Part shown: piece by piece, positions 12,431 through 19,659 of the stretch
How the letters are laid out: the number at the start of each line of letters is the position of its first letter
How positions within the stretch are numbered: position 1 is the stretch's first letter
Source: SIG714 sp964638675
Lineage (GTDB): Bacteria > Bacillota > Clostridia > Oscillospirales > CAG-272
Length of the DNA: 19,659 nucleotides
NCBI GenBank assembly: GCA_964638675.1
Contig: CAZXAU010000026.1
Span: forward strand, 1-19,659
Direction: 5' to 3'
Notes under the pieces: model-generated
Databases searched by the model: none
Told to the model about the DNA's origin: nothing
The model's input: the letters and a program-made list of their open reading frames with translations, nothing else
Position numbers and translations under genes: made by a program

Positions 12431-14536
12431 TTATGTTCGCTTGAATCTGTGCTCTATGGTTGACTGTGTCATTTCAAACATCACCGGTCTGCCATGCGGA
12501 CAGTAGCGGATCTTTGGATCACCGAGCAGAGATTCGACAATATAACGCATATGCTCTTCGCCATCGTCATTTCCTCCCTTGAGTGCCGCCTTGCATGAAG
12601 CCTGATAGAGCGATTTTTCAAAAAATATCGCCCTTGAAACACCGGGGGTTCCTTTGCCCTCACCAATTCCCGAAACAACTTCCGAAAACAGTCCGAAAGC
12701 TATAGATTCCTCAATGCCACCCGGGATAACCGTAAGCGAGATACATGATGCCGGATAATCTATTTCGTAATCAAAGCCCACAGAGCGAATTTCATCTGCA
12801 AAGCTCTCGGCACACGCTATTTCCTCACGGGTGAAGCTCAGTCTCATTGGAACGAGGAGGATCTGCGAATATTTGTCCTCTCCGTCACGGTATTTTCTCA
12901 TTTTCTCGAACAGTATACGTTCATGTGCGGCATGCTTGTCGATCATAAGCATTTTGTTTTCATACTCGATAATTATGTATGTATTAAAAACAATTCCGAG
13001 ATATTTATAATATATTTTATTTTGATTTTCCTGCCTACCGACTTCAGCACTCTTTAAACCGTCTGTAACTGCTACTGCTTCAGTATTATGTTGTTCTGTT
13101 GGGAATTCGTACGATTTCGGTTTGCTGTTGTCGGGTATTCCGCCGATACTTCCTGAATACCTTCCGTATGCCCCAGAAGAATCGACTTGTGCAGTGACGC
13201 CGGATTCTTTTTCTTCAAAATCGGTTATAGACCGACATTCAGATAGAAACGATACAATATTTTTATCACGGTCGCCTGCCTTGGTGATCTCCTGTGTGCG
13301 TGAAGCTGTTTGTCCGATATCGCCGATTGATGATTCTCCGCTGACAACGCTGACATCGTCAAACGGTGTGCGGTCGATTGCTTTTTCGGATACAAATTCT
13401 ATTTTAGGCGGTAAAATATCGTCAATTTTAAGCTGTTCGGGCGAAGGCGGCGGATCAAGACGGTCGTATACCGGTGTGAACGTATTCAGTGTCTTTGTTG
13501 CATCATCGGGAATATCTTCCCTCTCGAAGTACATATCATTGCGTGATTTGTCATTGCAGACCGCATTTTTCACCGCAATATAAACAGCATCAAAAACAGC
13601 TCTCTCATTTGAAAATTTTATCTCAAGCTTTGTAGGGTGAACATTGACGTCGACAAATGCCGGATGAATGTCAATAAACAGCACGCATGTCGGGAATTTA
13701 TCGCTTTCAAGATACGAAGAGAACGCCTGTTCAAGTGCGGCACCTGCTGTTTTTGACTTAACGTATCTGGAGTTGATAAAGAAATTTTCAAAATTTCTGT
13801 TTGCTCTCACATTATCAGGTCTTCCGATATAACCTCTTACCGTAATACCGTCACTCATCGAGTCAACAGCAATAAGCTTTGCCGCAAATTCTCTTCCGAA
13901 AATAGAATAGAGAGTATCGTACAGCTTGCCGTTTCCGCTTGTCATCATCTTCTGGACATTGTCCTGAATATACTTTATTGAGACCTTCGGCGACGAAATT
14001 GCGATCTTTTCGATAACGGCGGCAATAGCCATCGCTTCCGCTCTGTCACTTTTCAGAAATTTACGTCTTGCAGGGGTATTCGAAAAAAGCTCCTCGACTA
14101 TCATTGTAGTTCCGGCACGGCATCCTGAATCTGCTACAGACAGTATCTTTCCGTATTCGCTCTCAACAATAGTGCCCTCGCTCTGCGACTTTTTTCTCGT
14201 CATTATTCTCAGCTTTGAAACAGAAGATATAGCGGCAAGTGCCTCCCCCCTGAATCCGAGTGTCATTATGCCATCGAGATCTTCGGCAGATCTGATCTTA
14301 CTTGTCGCATGACGTGAAAGACAGAGCTGTGCATCATCTCTTGACATTCCGTTTCCATTATCGCTCACACGCATAAAGGTCACACCGCCGTTTTTTATTT
14401 CTACAGTAATGTCGGTAGCACCTGCATCTATCGAGTTTTCGAGAAGCTCTTTGATAACAGATGCCGGTCTTTCAACAACCTCACCTGCAGCAATAAGATT
14501 GGCAACAGACATGTCAAGCTGATTAATTATACCCAT
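12431..14536 (-). CDS. mutL: DNA mismatch repair protein MutL
   Basis: MutL couples mismatch recognition by MutS to strand cutting. The N-terminal GHKL ATPase shows ELLENSIDAGAT, DNGNGM and TLGFRGEALAAISSVS. Next come the transducer domain with NVHPTKLEIKFS and a long polar linker (about residues 345-510). The C-terminal dimerisation/endonuclease domain has DKHAAHERILFE (533 onward), SCKAALKGG and CPHGRP (C679 onward). These are the metal-binding motifs of a nicking MutL, expected in bacteria without MutH. The first motif has K where the textbook form has Q (DQHA). At 701 residues it is somewhat long, all in the linker. AAGGA lies seven bases before the ATG; mutS ends 47 bases upstream. Confidence 0.97.
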   Translation of the reverse strand: MGIINQLDMSVANLIAAGEVVERPASVIKELLENSIDAGATDITVEIKNGGVTFMRVSDNGNGMSRDDAQLCLSRHATSKIRSAEDLDGIMTLGFRGEALAAISSVSKLRIMTRKKSQSEGTIVESEYGKILSVADSGCRAGTTMIVEELFSNTPARRKFLKSDRAEAMAIAAVIEKIAISSPKVSIKYIQDNVQKMMTSGNGKLYDTLYSIFGREFAAKLIAVDSMSDGITVRGYIGRPDNVRANRNFENFFINSRYVKSKTAGAALEQAFSSYLESDKFPTCVLFIDIHPAFVDVNVHPTKLEIKFSNERAVFDAVYIAVKNAVCNDKSRNDMYFEREDIPDDATKTLNTFTPVYDRLDPPPSPEQLKIDDILPPKIEFVSEKAIDRTPFDDVSVVSGESSIGDIGQTASRTQEITKAGDRDKNIVSFLSECRSITDFEEKESGVTAQVDSSGAYGRYSGSIGGIPDNSKPKSYEFPTEQHNTEAVAVTDGLKSAEVGRQENQNKIYYKYLGIVFNTYIIIEYENKMLMIDKHAAHERILFEKMRKYRDGEDKYSQILLVPMRLSFTREEIACAESFADEIRSVGFDYEIDYPASCISLTVIPGGIEESIAFGLFSEVVSGIGEGKGTPGVSRAIFFEKSLYQASCKAALKGGNDDGEEHMRYIVESLLGDPKIRYCPHGRPVMFEMTQSTIEHRFKRT

Positions 14537-14583
14537 ACCATTTTCCTTTTTATTTTCATTCGTTTGTCATATATAATTCCGAT

Positions 14584-17190
14584 CTACAGCATATTTTTGA
14601 GCTGATATATCAGATTAAGAGCTTCAATGGGTGTCAGTGTATCTATATTTGTCGAGCGGAGCTTTTCGGCGATATCGTCATTTTTTGCCCTTTCAAGAGA
14701 AACGCCGAAAAATCCGAAATCTTCCTCTTGCTTAGCCTTCACGTCCTTTTTGTTACCGTTTACAGCTGACGGATTTGACTTTTCGAGCTCTTTCAGGACC
14801 TCATTTGCACGCTTGATCACACTTTGAGGAAGCCCTGCAATTCTTGCAACATCAATCCCGAAGCTGTCATCCGCAGGACCGTAAACAACCTTACGCAGGA
14901 AGACAATACCGTTGTCATATTTTTTGGCGGCAATATGCATATTGAATACACCGTCGATCTCTGACTCCATATTGGTTATCTCATGATAATGTGTTGCAAA
15001 AAGAGTCTTTGCACCTATATTTTTTCCGGCTGTATATTCGGCAACCGCCTTTGCAATGCTCATTCCGTCGAATGTGCTCGTTCCTCTTCCGATCTCGTCA
15101 TATATTATAAGGCTGCGTTTGGTGGCATTTTTAAGGATATAGGCAACCTCTGACATTTCAAGCATGAATGTAGACTGACCCGATGCAAGATCGTCAGATG
15201 CCCCAACTCTTGTAAACAGTTTATCAATTATTCCGATCCTCGCCTCGCTTGCAGGAACGAATGAACCTATCTGTGCCATGATGCATATAAGAGCGATCTG
15301 TCTCATATATGTTGATTTTCCGCCCATATTAGGACCTGTAAGTATCATAAGACGGTTGTAGCCCGTATCGAGGTGTGCATCATTCGGAGTGAACCAGAAG
15401 TCCTTTACAAACTTCTCTACAACAGGGTGTCTTCCTTCCTTTATGTCGATCACATCGTCATATGTGACCTCAGGTCTTACATATGAATTCTCAGCGGCAA
15501 CAGTAGCAAGCGACAAATACATGTCAAGAAATGCAAGTGCACCGGCGGTTGCTGAAATTCTCGATGCTTCCTTTGTGACAGCGTCACATATATCACGAAA
15601 CATCGAATACTCGAGCGAATTGATCTTATCGTCCGCCGAAAGTATTGTTTCTTCAAGCTCCTTGAGCTCGGGAGTGATATATCTCTCTCCGTTTGTAAGC
15701 GTTTGTTTTCTTATGTAATTATCGGGAGTGAGGTCTTTAAAGGATTTGGATACCTCGATATAGTATCCGAAAACCCTGTTATACCCGATCTTCAAAGTCT
15801 TGATGCCGGTACGCTCACGTTCATCGTTTTCTATCTTATCGAGAAAATCCTTCGCTCCGTTTTTGATCTTACGCAAACGGTCAAGCTCTTCGGAATATCC
15901 GTCGGCAATGAATCCTCCCTCTCTTATCGAAAAGGGCGGTCTGTCAATTATAGCTCTGTTTATAAGTGAGGTTATATCTTCAAGCGGATCTGTCTTCTCA
16001 CGGATATCGACAAGTGCAGCCGATGTCGCATCGGTAAGAAGCTCCCTGATCTTCGGGACAAGGCTGAGGGTATCACAAAGCGCACGGAGATCTCTCGCAG
16101 TTGCACTGCCGTATATTATTTTCGGCATCAGCCTCTCAAGATCAAATACATCCGAAAGAATTCTTCCGGCTTCGGAGCGAAGAACAAGATCTCCATACAA
16201 TTCGGCAACCGCATCCTGACGGTAGATTATCGCCCTTTGATTTACAAGCGGCATTTCTATACAGCGTCTTAAAAGCCGGGCTCCCGGTGAGGTTTTTGTT
16301 CTGTCAAGAATATGGAGAAGTGAACCCTTCTTTGCACGCTCGCGCATGGTCTCGCAAAGTTCAAGATTTCTTCTTGTACTTGCATCGATCTTGAGATACT
16401 GCCCATCACCGTAAAGCTCAAAGCTTTTTATGCTGAAATTGACGGTTATCAGGTTGGTATCGATGTATGATATCACAGCTCCGAGCGATATATATGCAGG
16501 ATTGAATTCATCCGAATCGTTATATCCCTCCGGCATATCAGCTCTCAGACGTTCGATTGCCCTTTGTCGGTCAAATATACTTTCATCAGGATAGCTGATT
16601 GCCGCATGAATGCGGTCTGTGATATATGTAAATAGTTTAGGATATTTTTCAATGTCGGTATTGGCAATGATCTCGCTCGGGGAATAAACCGAAAGCTCAT
16701 TGATAACAAGAGACATATCGTCATCGGCATTCACATTTGTCGCCATAGTCTCGCCGGTCGTAAGATCGGCAAAACATAAGGAGACCTGTGTTGAAGTGAT
16801 ATACAAGCCTGCAATAAAATTGTTTTTGGTCTCATCTATCTGTGAGGTATCGGTCACGGTTCCGGGCGTAACTATCCTTGTGACTTCACGCTTGACAAGT
16901 CCTTTTGCAAGTGCCGGATCTTCGGTCTGCTCACAGATGACCACGGTATATCCCTTGGATATAAGTCTGCCTATATAGTTGTCGACAGCGTGAAAAGGAA
17001 CTCCGCACATCGGAGCACGTTCCGCTTCTCCGCAATCCCTTCCCGTCAATGTAAGCTCCAGCTCTCGTGAAGCGATCTTTGCATCCTCAAAGAACATCTC
17101 ATAAAAATCACCGAGCCGATACATAAGGATCGCATTTTTATATTTCTCCTTGACGGTGAGATACTGTTTCATCATCGGCGATAAAGCCAT
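14584..17190 (-). CDS. mutS: DNA mismatch repair protein MutS
   Basis: MutS binds mismatches and small loops and, with ATP, recruits MutL. The 868-residue length is typical of MutS1. The mismatch-reading motif is in GDFYEMFFEDA (F29, Y30, E31). The connector, lever and clamp domains follow. The ATPase has Walker A GPNMGGKST (G619 onward), the ST motif near SGQSTFMLEM, Walker B LIIYDEIGRGTSTFDG, and the switch histidine in FATHYHE. The C-terminus has the short helical segment after a charged linker. An AAAGGTG ribosome site precedes the ATG. It is the third gene in the operon, 42 bases after the YlbF-family gene. Confidence 0.98.
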   Translation of the reverse strand: MALSPMMKQYLTVKEKYKNAILMYRLGDFYEMFFEDAKIASRELELTLTGRDCGEAERAPMCGVPFHAVDNYIGRLISKGYTVVICEQTEDPALAKGLVKREVTRIVTPGTVTDTSQIDETKNNFIAGLYITSTQVSLCFADLTTGETMATNVNADDDMSLVINELSVYSPSEIIANTDIEKYPKLFTYITDRIHAAISYPDESIFDRQRAIERLRADMPEGYNDSDEFNPAYISLGAVISYIDTNLITVNFSIKSFELYGDGQYLKIDASTRRNLELCETMRERAKKGSLLHILDRTKTSPGARLLRRCIEMPLVNQRAIIYRQDAVAELYGDLVLRSEAGRILSDVFDLERLMPKIIYGSATARDLRALCDTLSLVPKIRELLTDATSAALVDIREKTDPLEDITSLINRAIIDRPPFSIREGGFIADGYSEELDRLRKIKNGAKDFLDKIENDERERTGIKTLKIGYNRVFGYYIEVSKSFKDLTPDNYIRKQTLTNGERYITPELKELEETILSADDKINSLEYSMFRDICDAVTKEASRISATAGALAFLDMYLSLATVAAENSYVRPEVTYDDVIDIKEGRHPVVEKFVKDFWFTPNDAHLDTGYNRLMILTGPNMGGKSTYMRQIALICIMAQIGSFVPASEARIGIIDKLFTRVGASDDLASGQSTFMLEMSEVAYILKNATKRSLIIYDEIGRGTSTFDGMSIAKAVAEYTAGKNIGAKTLFATHYHEITNMESEIDGVFNMHIAAKKYDNGIVFLRKVVYGPADDSFGIDVARIAGLPQSVIKRANEVLKELEKSNPSAVNGNKKDVKAKQEEDFGFFGVSLERAKNDDIAEKLRSTNIDTLTPIEALNLIYQLKNML

Positions 17191-17232
17191 TATTTAACCA
17201 CACCTTTCATAATAACGCTGTAAGTGTAAAGC

Positions 17233-17661
17233 TCATTTACAACCGTGACAGCTTGAGCAGTCGTGAGTGCATCCGCTGCTTCCTGACACTTCTTGCGTAA
17301 TCACGGAATTGACCTTTGACATAAGCTCATTGACCTCATTTTGTGCCGCTTCGTATTTTTTGTAAGCATCGCTTGATGAGATCTCATCATAGATCTCATT
17401 CATACGGGTATTGATCTTATCATACAGCTCGCTGTTTTCCTCATCCTTGCAAAGCGACATGAGTGCCTTCTCAGACGCAGTGTATTCCGCCATAAGTTTC
17501 AGCACAATCGGATCACAGGCATAGTCATTTTTAGCTTTTTCAAGTGCGCTCAGTCTCTCGTCTGATCTGATTACCTGTCCGAGATACTTTGCCGCTGATA
17601 TTATATCATCTTCTTTATTTTTATTGTTTTCTCTTTCAAGCTTTTCGCTGATCTCACTCAT
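17233..17661 (-). CDS. YlbF/YmcA (Com_YlbF) family protein with C-terminal four-cysteine tail
   Basis: The 142-residue helical protein has the family pattern: a helix bundle with LGQVIRSDERLSALEKAKNDYACDP, then an ALMSL...INTRMNEIYDEI segment. It ends in CTHDCSSCHGCK, a C-x3-C-x2-C-x2-C cluster that looks like an Fe-S or zinc site. In Bacillus, YlbF, YmcA and YaaT form the Ric complex, which carries Fe-S clusters and affects RNase Y and development. The position between miaB and mutS matches ymcA in Bacillus (ymcB-ymcA-cotE-mutS). Its start codon overlaps the miaB stop (ATGA), implying coupled translation. Whether it is the RicA or RicF equivalent cannot be settled here. Confidence 0.88.
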   Translation of the reverse strand: MSEISEKLERENNKNKEDDIISAAKYLGQVIRSDERLSALEKAKNDYACDPIVLKLMAEYTASEKALMSLCKDEENSELYDKINTRMNEIYDEISSSDAYKKYEAAQNEVNELMSKVNSVITQEVSGSSGCTHDCSSCHGCK

Positions 17662-19082
17662 TGTATAATTTCCCCCATAAGCGAAAATGTGTCCGCTTTA
17701 GTTATCTTCACTTTTATAAATCTGCCGATAAGAGAGTCATCGCCTTCAAAATGTACAAGCCTGTTGCCCTCACTTCTGCCGGTAAGCTTTGAACTGTCAG
17801 TCTTGCTCCTGCACTCGACAAGCACGGTAAGCTCACTGCCGAGGTATTTTTTATTTCCCTCATTCGATATTGCCATCTGTTTGTCTATAAGCCTTGACAT
17901 TCTCTCGCTTTTTACGTCCTCGGGAATCTGACAGTCCATCGATGCAGCAGGTGTTCCCTTGCGTTTTGAATATATGAAAGAGTAAATATTGTCATATCTG
18001 ACACGCTCGAGAATTTTAAGAGTTTCTTCAAAATCCTCTTCGCTCTCACCGGGGAATCCGACGATGATATCACTCGTAATTGCTATATCGGGAATTTTTG
18101 AGCGCATATAATCGATAAGCTCGAGATAGCTCTCCCTTGTGTAGTGTCTGTTCATTTCCTTCAGTATGCGGTCGCTTCCCGATTGAAGCGGAAGATGAAA
18201 CGCCTTGGCTATCTTGGTGCTTGAGGCTATAACATCGATCAGCTTATGTGTCGCATCCTTCGGGTGGCTGGTCATGAATCTCAGAATAAATTCACCCGGG
18301 ATGTCAGAGATCATCTGAAGAAGGTCTGCAAAATCTATGTCCATATCAAGGTCCTTGCCGTATGAGTTGACATTCTGCCCCAAAAGGGTTATTTCTTTAT
18401 ATCCCTCGCTTGCAAGCGTTTTTATCTCGGAAATAATATCCTCAGGCTGTCTGCTCCGCTCCCGTCCGCGCACATAAGGAACGATACAATATGAGCAGAA
18501 ATTGTTGCAACCGTACATAATGCTTACCCATGCTTTGAATGAGCTGTCACGCACTACCGGAATTCCTTCGGCAATGTTGCCCTGCGAATCGTCAAGGAAA
18601 AACTGACGTTTTCCGAGCGACATTTTTCTGAATATGATCTCAGGCAGACGGTAAAGCATCGATGTTCCGAAAACGAAATCTATATAAGGATATTTATGCT
18701 TAACATCCTCGACACGGTGCTCCTGGGAAACCATGCATCCGCCTATTCCGACAAGCAGTCCGGGATGCTTCTGCTTGAGATGCTTCAGCTCACCGGCAAT
18801 CGAAAGTGCCTTAAGCTCGGCATGCTCACGGACAGCACAGGTGTTTATGATTATTATATCGGCAATAGTCTTATCCTTTGTTATTATGTACCCCATTTGC
18901 GAAAGCATTCCGGCAATCCGCTCGCTGTCTGCCTCATTCTGCTGACATCCGTATGTCATGATATGTGCGTATTTGTCGCCGCCATTGCAAGCGTCCTGAC
19001 AGATCAGCGATCTTATCCGCTTACAGTATTCATTCTGTCTGTCCATTTCAGACTGCGAAATGATAAGAGTACTTCTTTGCAT
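17658..19082 (-). CDS. miaB: tRNA-2-methylthio-N6-dimethylallyladenosine synthase MiaB
   Basis: MiaB is a radical-SAM methylthiotransferase that adds a methylthio group to i6A37 of tRNAs reading UNN codons. The N-terminal UPF0004 domain has the three cluster cysteines in MTYGCQQNEADSERI, INTCAVREHAE and GGCMVSQE. The radical-SAM site is CNNFCSYC (C192, C196, C199), followed by IVPYVRGRERSR, and a C-terminal TRAM domain (LTVLVECRSKT...GRFIKVKITKA) binds tRNA. A GTG at 19085 is also in frame, but AAAGGA (19095-19090) is seven bases from the ATG at 19082 and four from the GTG, so the ATG is chosen, giving 474 residues. It heads the operon. No miaA is in the window. Confidence 0.96.
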   Translation of the reverse strand: MQRSTLIISQSEMDRQNEYCKRIRSLICQDACNGGDKYAHIMTYGCQQNEADSERIAGMLSQMGYIITKDKTIADIIIINTCAVREHAELKALSIAGELKHLKQKHPGLLVGIGGCMVSQEHRVEDVKHKYPYIDFVFGTSMLYRLPEIIFRKMSLGKRQFFLDDSQGNIAEGIPVVRDSSFKAWVSIMYGCNNFCSYCIVPYVRGRERSRQPEDIISEIKTLASEGYKEITLLGQNVNSYGKDLDMDIDFADLLQMISDIPGEFILRFMTSHPKDATHKLIDVIASSTKIAKAFHLPLQSGSDRILKEMNRHYTRESYLELIDYMRSKIPDIAITSDIIVGFPGESEEDFEETLKILERVRYDNIYSFIYSKRKGTPAASMDCQIPEDVKSERMSRLIDKQMAISNEGNKKYLGSELTVLVECRSKTDSSKLTGRSEGNRLVHFEGDDSLIGRFIKVKITKADTFSLMGEIIQ

Positions 19083-19114
19083 CACAATTTCCTTTCAATT
19101 CCTATGCATGTATG

Positions 19115-19128
19115 CCGTCAAATGACGG
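19115..19128 (-). other. Short perfect hairpin in the miaB leader
   Basis: CCGTCA and TGACGG pair around a two-base loop, between the promoter and the ribosome site of miaB. It may affect stability or translation; no T-run follows, so it is not a terminator. Confidence 0.45.
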
Positions 19129-19148
19129 TAAAAAGAATTTTACATTGT

Positions 19149-19177
19149 ATTGTATCATATTTTCCCGAAATTTTCAA
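19149..19177 (-). promoter_or_regulatory. Promoter of the miaB-ylbF-mutS-mutL-tgt operon
   Basis: On the minus strand TTGAAA (19177-19172), exactly 17 bases, then TACAAT (19154-19149), with TGA directly before the -10 (extended). The transcript would begin near 19142, leaving a leader of about 60 bases. Confidence 0.8.
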
Positions 19178-19219
19178 GAGATAACAAAATAAATTATTTT
19201 TTGACCATATCGTTATTTT

Positions 19220-19372
19220 TTTAATGTCATTCACTAACATTAAAGAATTCAAGGTGGCCTGAATTAACAAGCCGCCTTGACCTTCAAGAAAATTTCTCAC
19301 TTCCTCTTTGAAAAAAAGAGGAAGATTTTCTCTTGCCAAAGAGAAAGATTTCTTCATTTTCAAAGAAGAAGG
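19220..19372. other. Intergenic hairpin series before miaB
   Basis: Successive inverted repeats fill this gap. TTTAATGT (19220-19227) pairs with ACATTAAA (19237-19244). TCAAGGTGGC (19249-19258) pairs with GCCGCCTTGA (19271-19280), with one G-T. Further ones are CTTCCTCTTT with AAAGAGGAAG around 19300-19324, and TTTCTCTT with AAGAGAAA-like arms around 19327-19346. The TTTTCAAAGAAGAAG core also seen at 8500-8518 lies at the end. No gene is visible here. Confidence 0.55.
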
Positions 19373-19396
19373 GCTTCTCTTTAGAAAAGCCCTTCT
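19367..19396 (-). terminator. Probable terminator of the cell-wall-binding gene
   Basis: AGAAGGGCTT (19367-19376) pairs perfectly with AAGCCCTTCT (19387-19396). On the minus strand TCTTTG follows, a weak T-tract. It lies about 43 bases beyond the stop codon of the gene at the window edge. Confidence 0.6.
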
Positions 19397-19438
19397 GAGA
19401 TATTAAATATTCAATTGAATTGTTTATTTAATATTCAA

Positions 19439-19659
19439 TTATTTACTTGTGCAAACACCTTCGGATGTGAATTCGTACCATACGCCGCCGATCGTTCTTG
19501 ATTCGGTGCACATAAGTCCCGTGCCCTTGTAGAAGTAGTACCAATTACCGCCGATTTGTGCCCAGCCTTCAACTCTTACACCGTTTTCATAGTACATCGT
19601 TGTCGCGTCTTTGTGCTGAATGTATGTTGCCGAGTTGTTGTTTGCTTTGTTTGCGTATT
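19439..19659 (-). CDS. Cell-wall/choline-binding repeat protein, C-terminal end (partial)
   Basis: The gene enters from beyond the right edge, so its start and main domain are not visible. The last 73 codons, frame fixed by the stop at 19441-19439, read two aromatic repeats: MYYENGVRVEGWAQIGGNWYYF and then a degenerate unit TIGGVWYEFTSEGVCTSK. The G-W-x-x-I-G-G-x-W-Y-Y-F pattern is that of cell-wall-binding (choline-binding type, PF01473-like) repeats, which anchor secreted proteins to teichoic acids or glucans. The second unit is variant: Y-E in place of Y-Y, and two cysteines in the tail. The protein is probably extracellular. Confidence 0.8.
   Translation of the reverse strand, partial: YANKANNNSATYIQHKDATTMYYENGVRVEGWAQIGGNWYYFYKGTGLMCTESRTIGGVWYEFTSEGVCTSK

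Overview
The window looks like a chromosomal segment from a low-to-moderate G+C Gram-positive anaerobe of the Clostridia, most likely Ruminococcus or a close Oscillospiraceae relative. The evidence is AT-rich intergenic DNA, strong AGGAGG-type ribosome sites, sigma-A promoters, a CIRCE-controlled groESL operon, a MutL with the nuclease motifs, and a miaB-ylbF/ymcA-mutS-mutL order that resembles the Bacillus ymcB-ymcA-cotE-mutS-mutL locus. The genus is inferred from memory of protein style, not from a search.

Left part (1-3860): a tRNA-Gln(UUG) with its own promoter and terminator; two small orphan genes (507-833, 955-1308); and two divergent XRE-type regulators. One regulator has a long helical tail (1503-2660, minus). 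The other has a C-terminal beta-rich region and an apparent frameshift near its end (3039-3662, plus).

Middle part (3860-8520): mscL and a sodium:alanine-type symporter on the minus strand, then groES-groEL on the plus strand behind a CIRCE operator.

Next (8520-11235): a multi-pass membrane protein, a possible 36-residue ORF, a TtcA-family tRNA thiolase, and a small single-span acidic membrane protein behind a structured leader.

Right part (11235-19085): a five-gene minus-strand operon miaB, ylbF-like, mutS, mutL, tgt, read from one strong promoter at about 19150. It joins tRNA modification (MiaB at A37, Tgt at G34) to mismatch repair. The far right end holds the 3' end of a cell-wall-binding repeat protein.

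The most striking feature outside the genes is a dispersed element of about 120-135 bp. It is found twice, once between groES and groEL (6435-6552) and once directly before the minus-strand XRE gene (2666-2799). Both copies fold into three hairpins. The middle stem differs in sequence between copies but pairs in both, and each copy ends in the Shine-Dalgarno sequence of the next gene. A third, looser relative precedes ttcA. A second candidate RNA device is the leader at 10799-10887, where a hairpin loop is perfectly complementary to the bases that abut the ribosome site of the small membrane protein.
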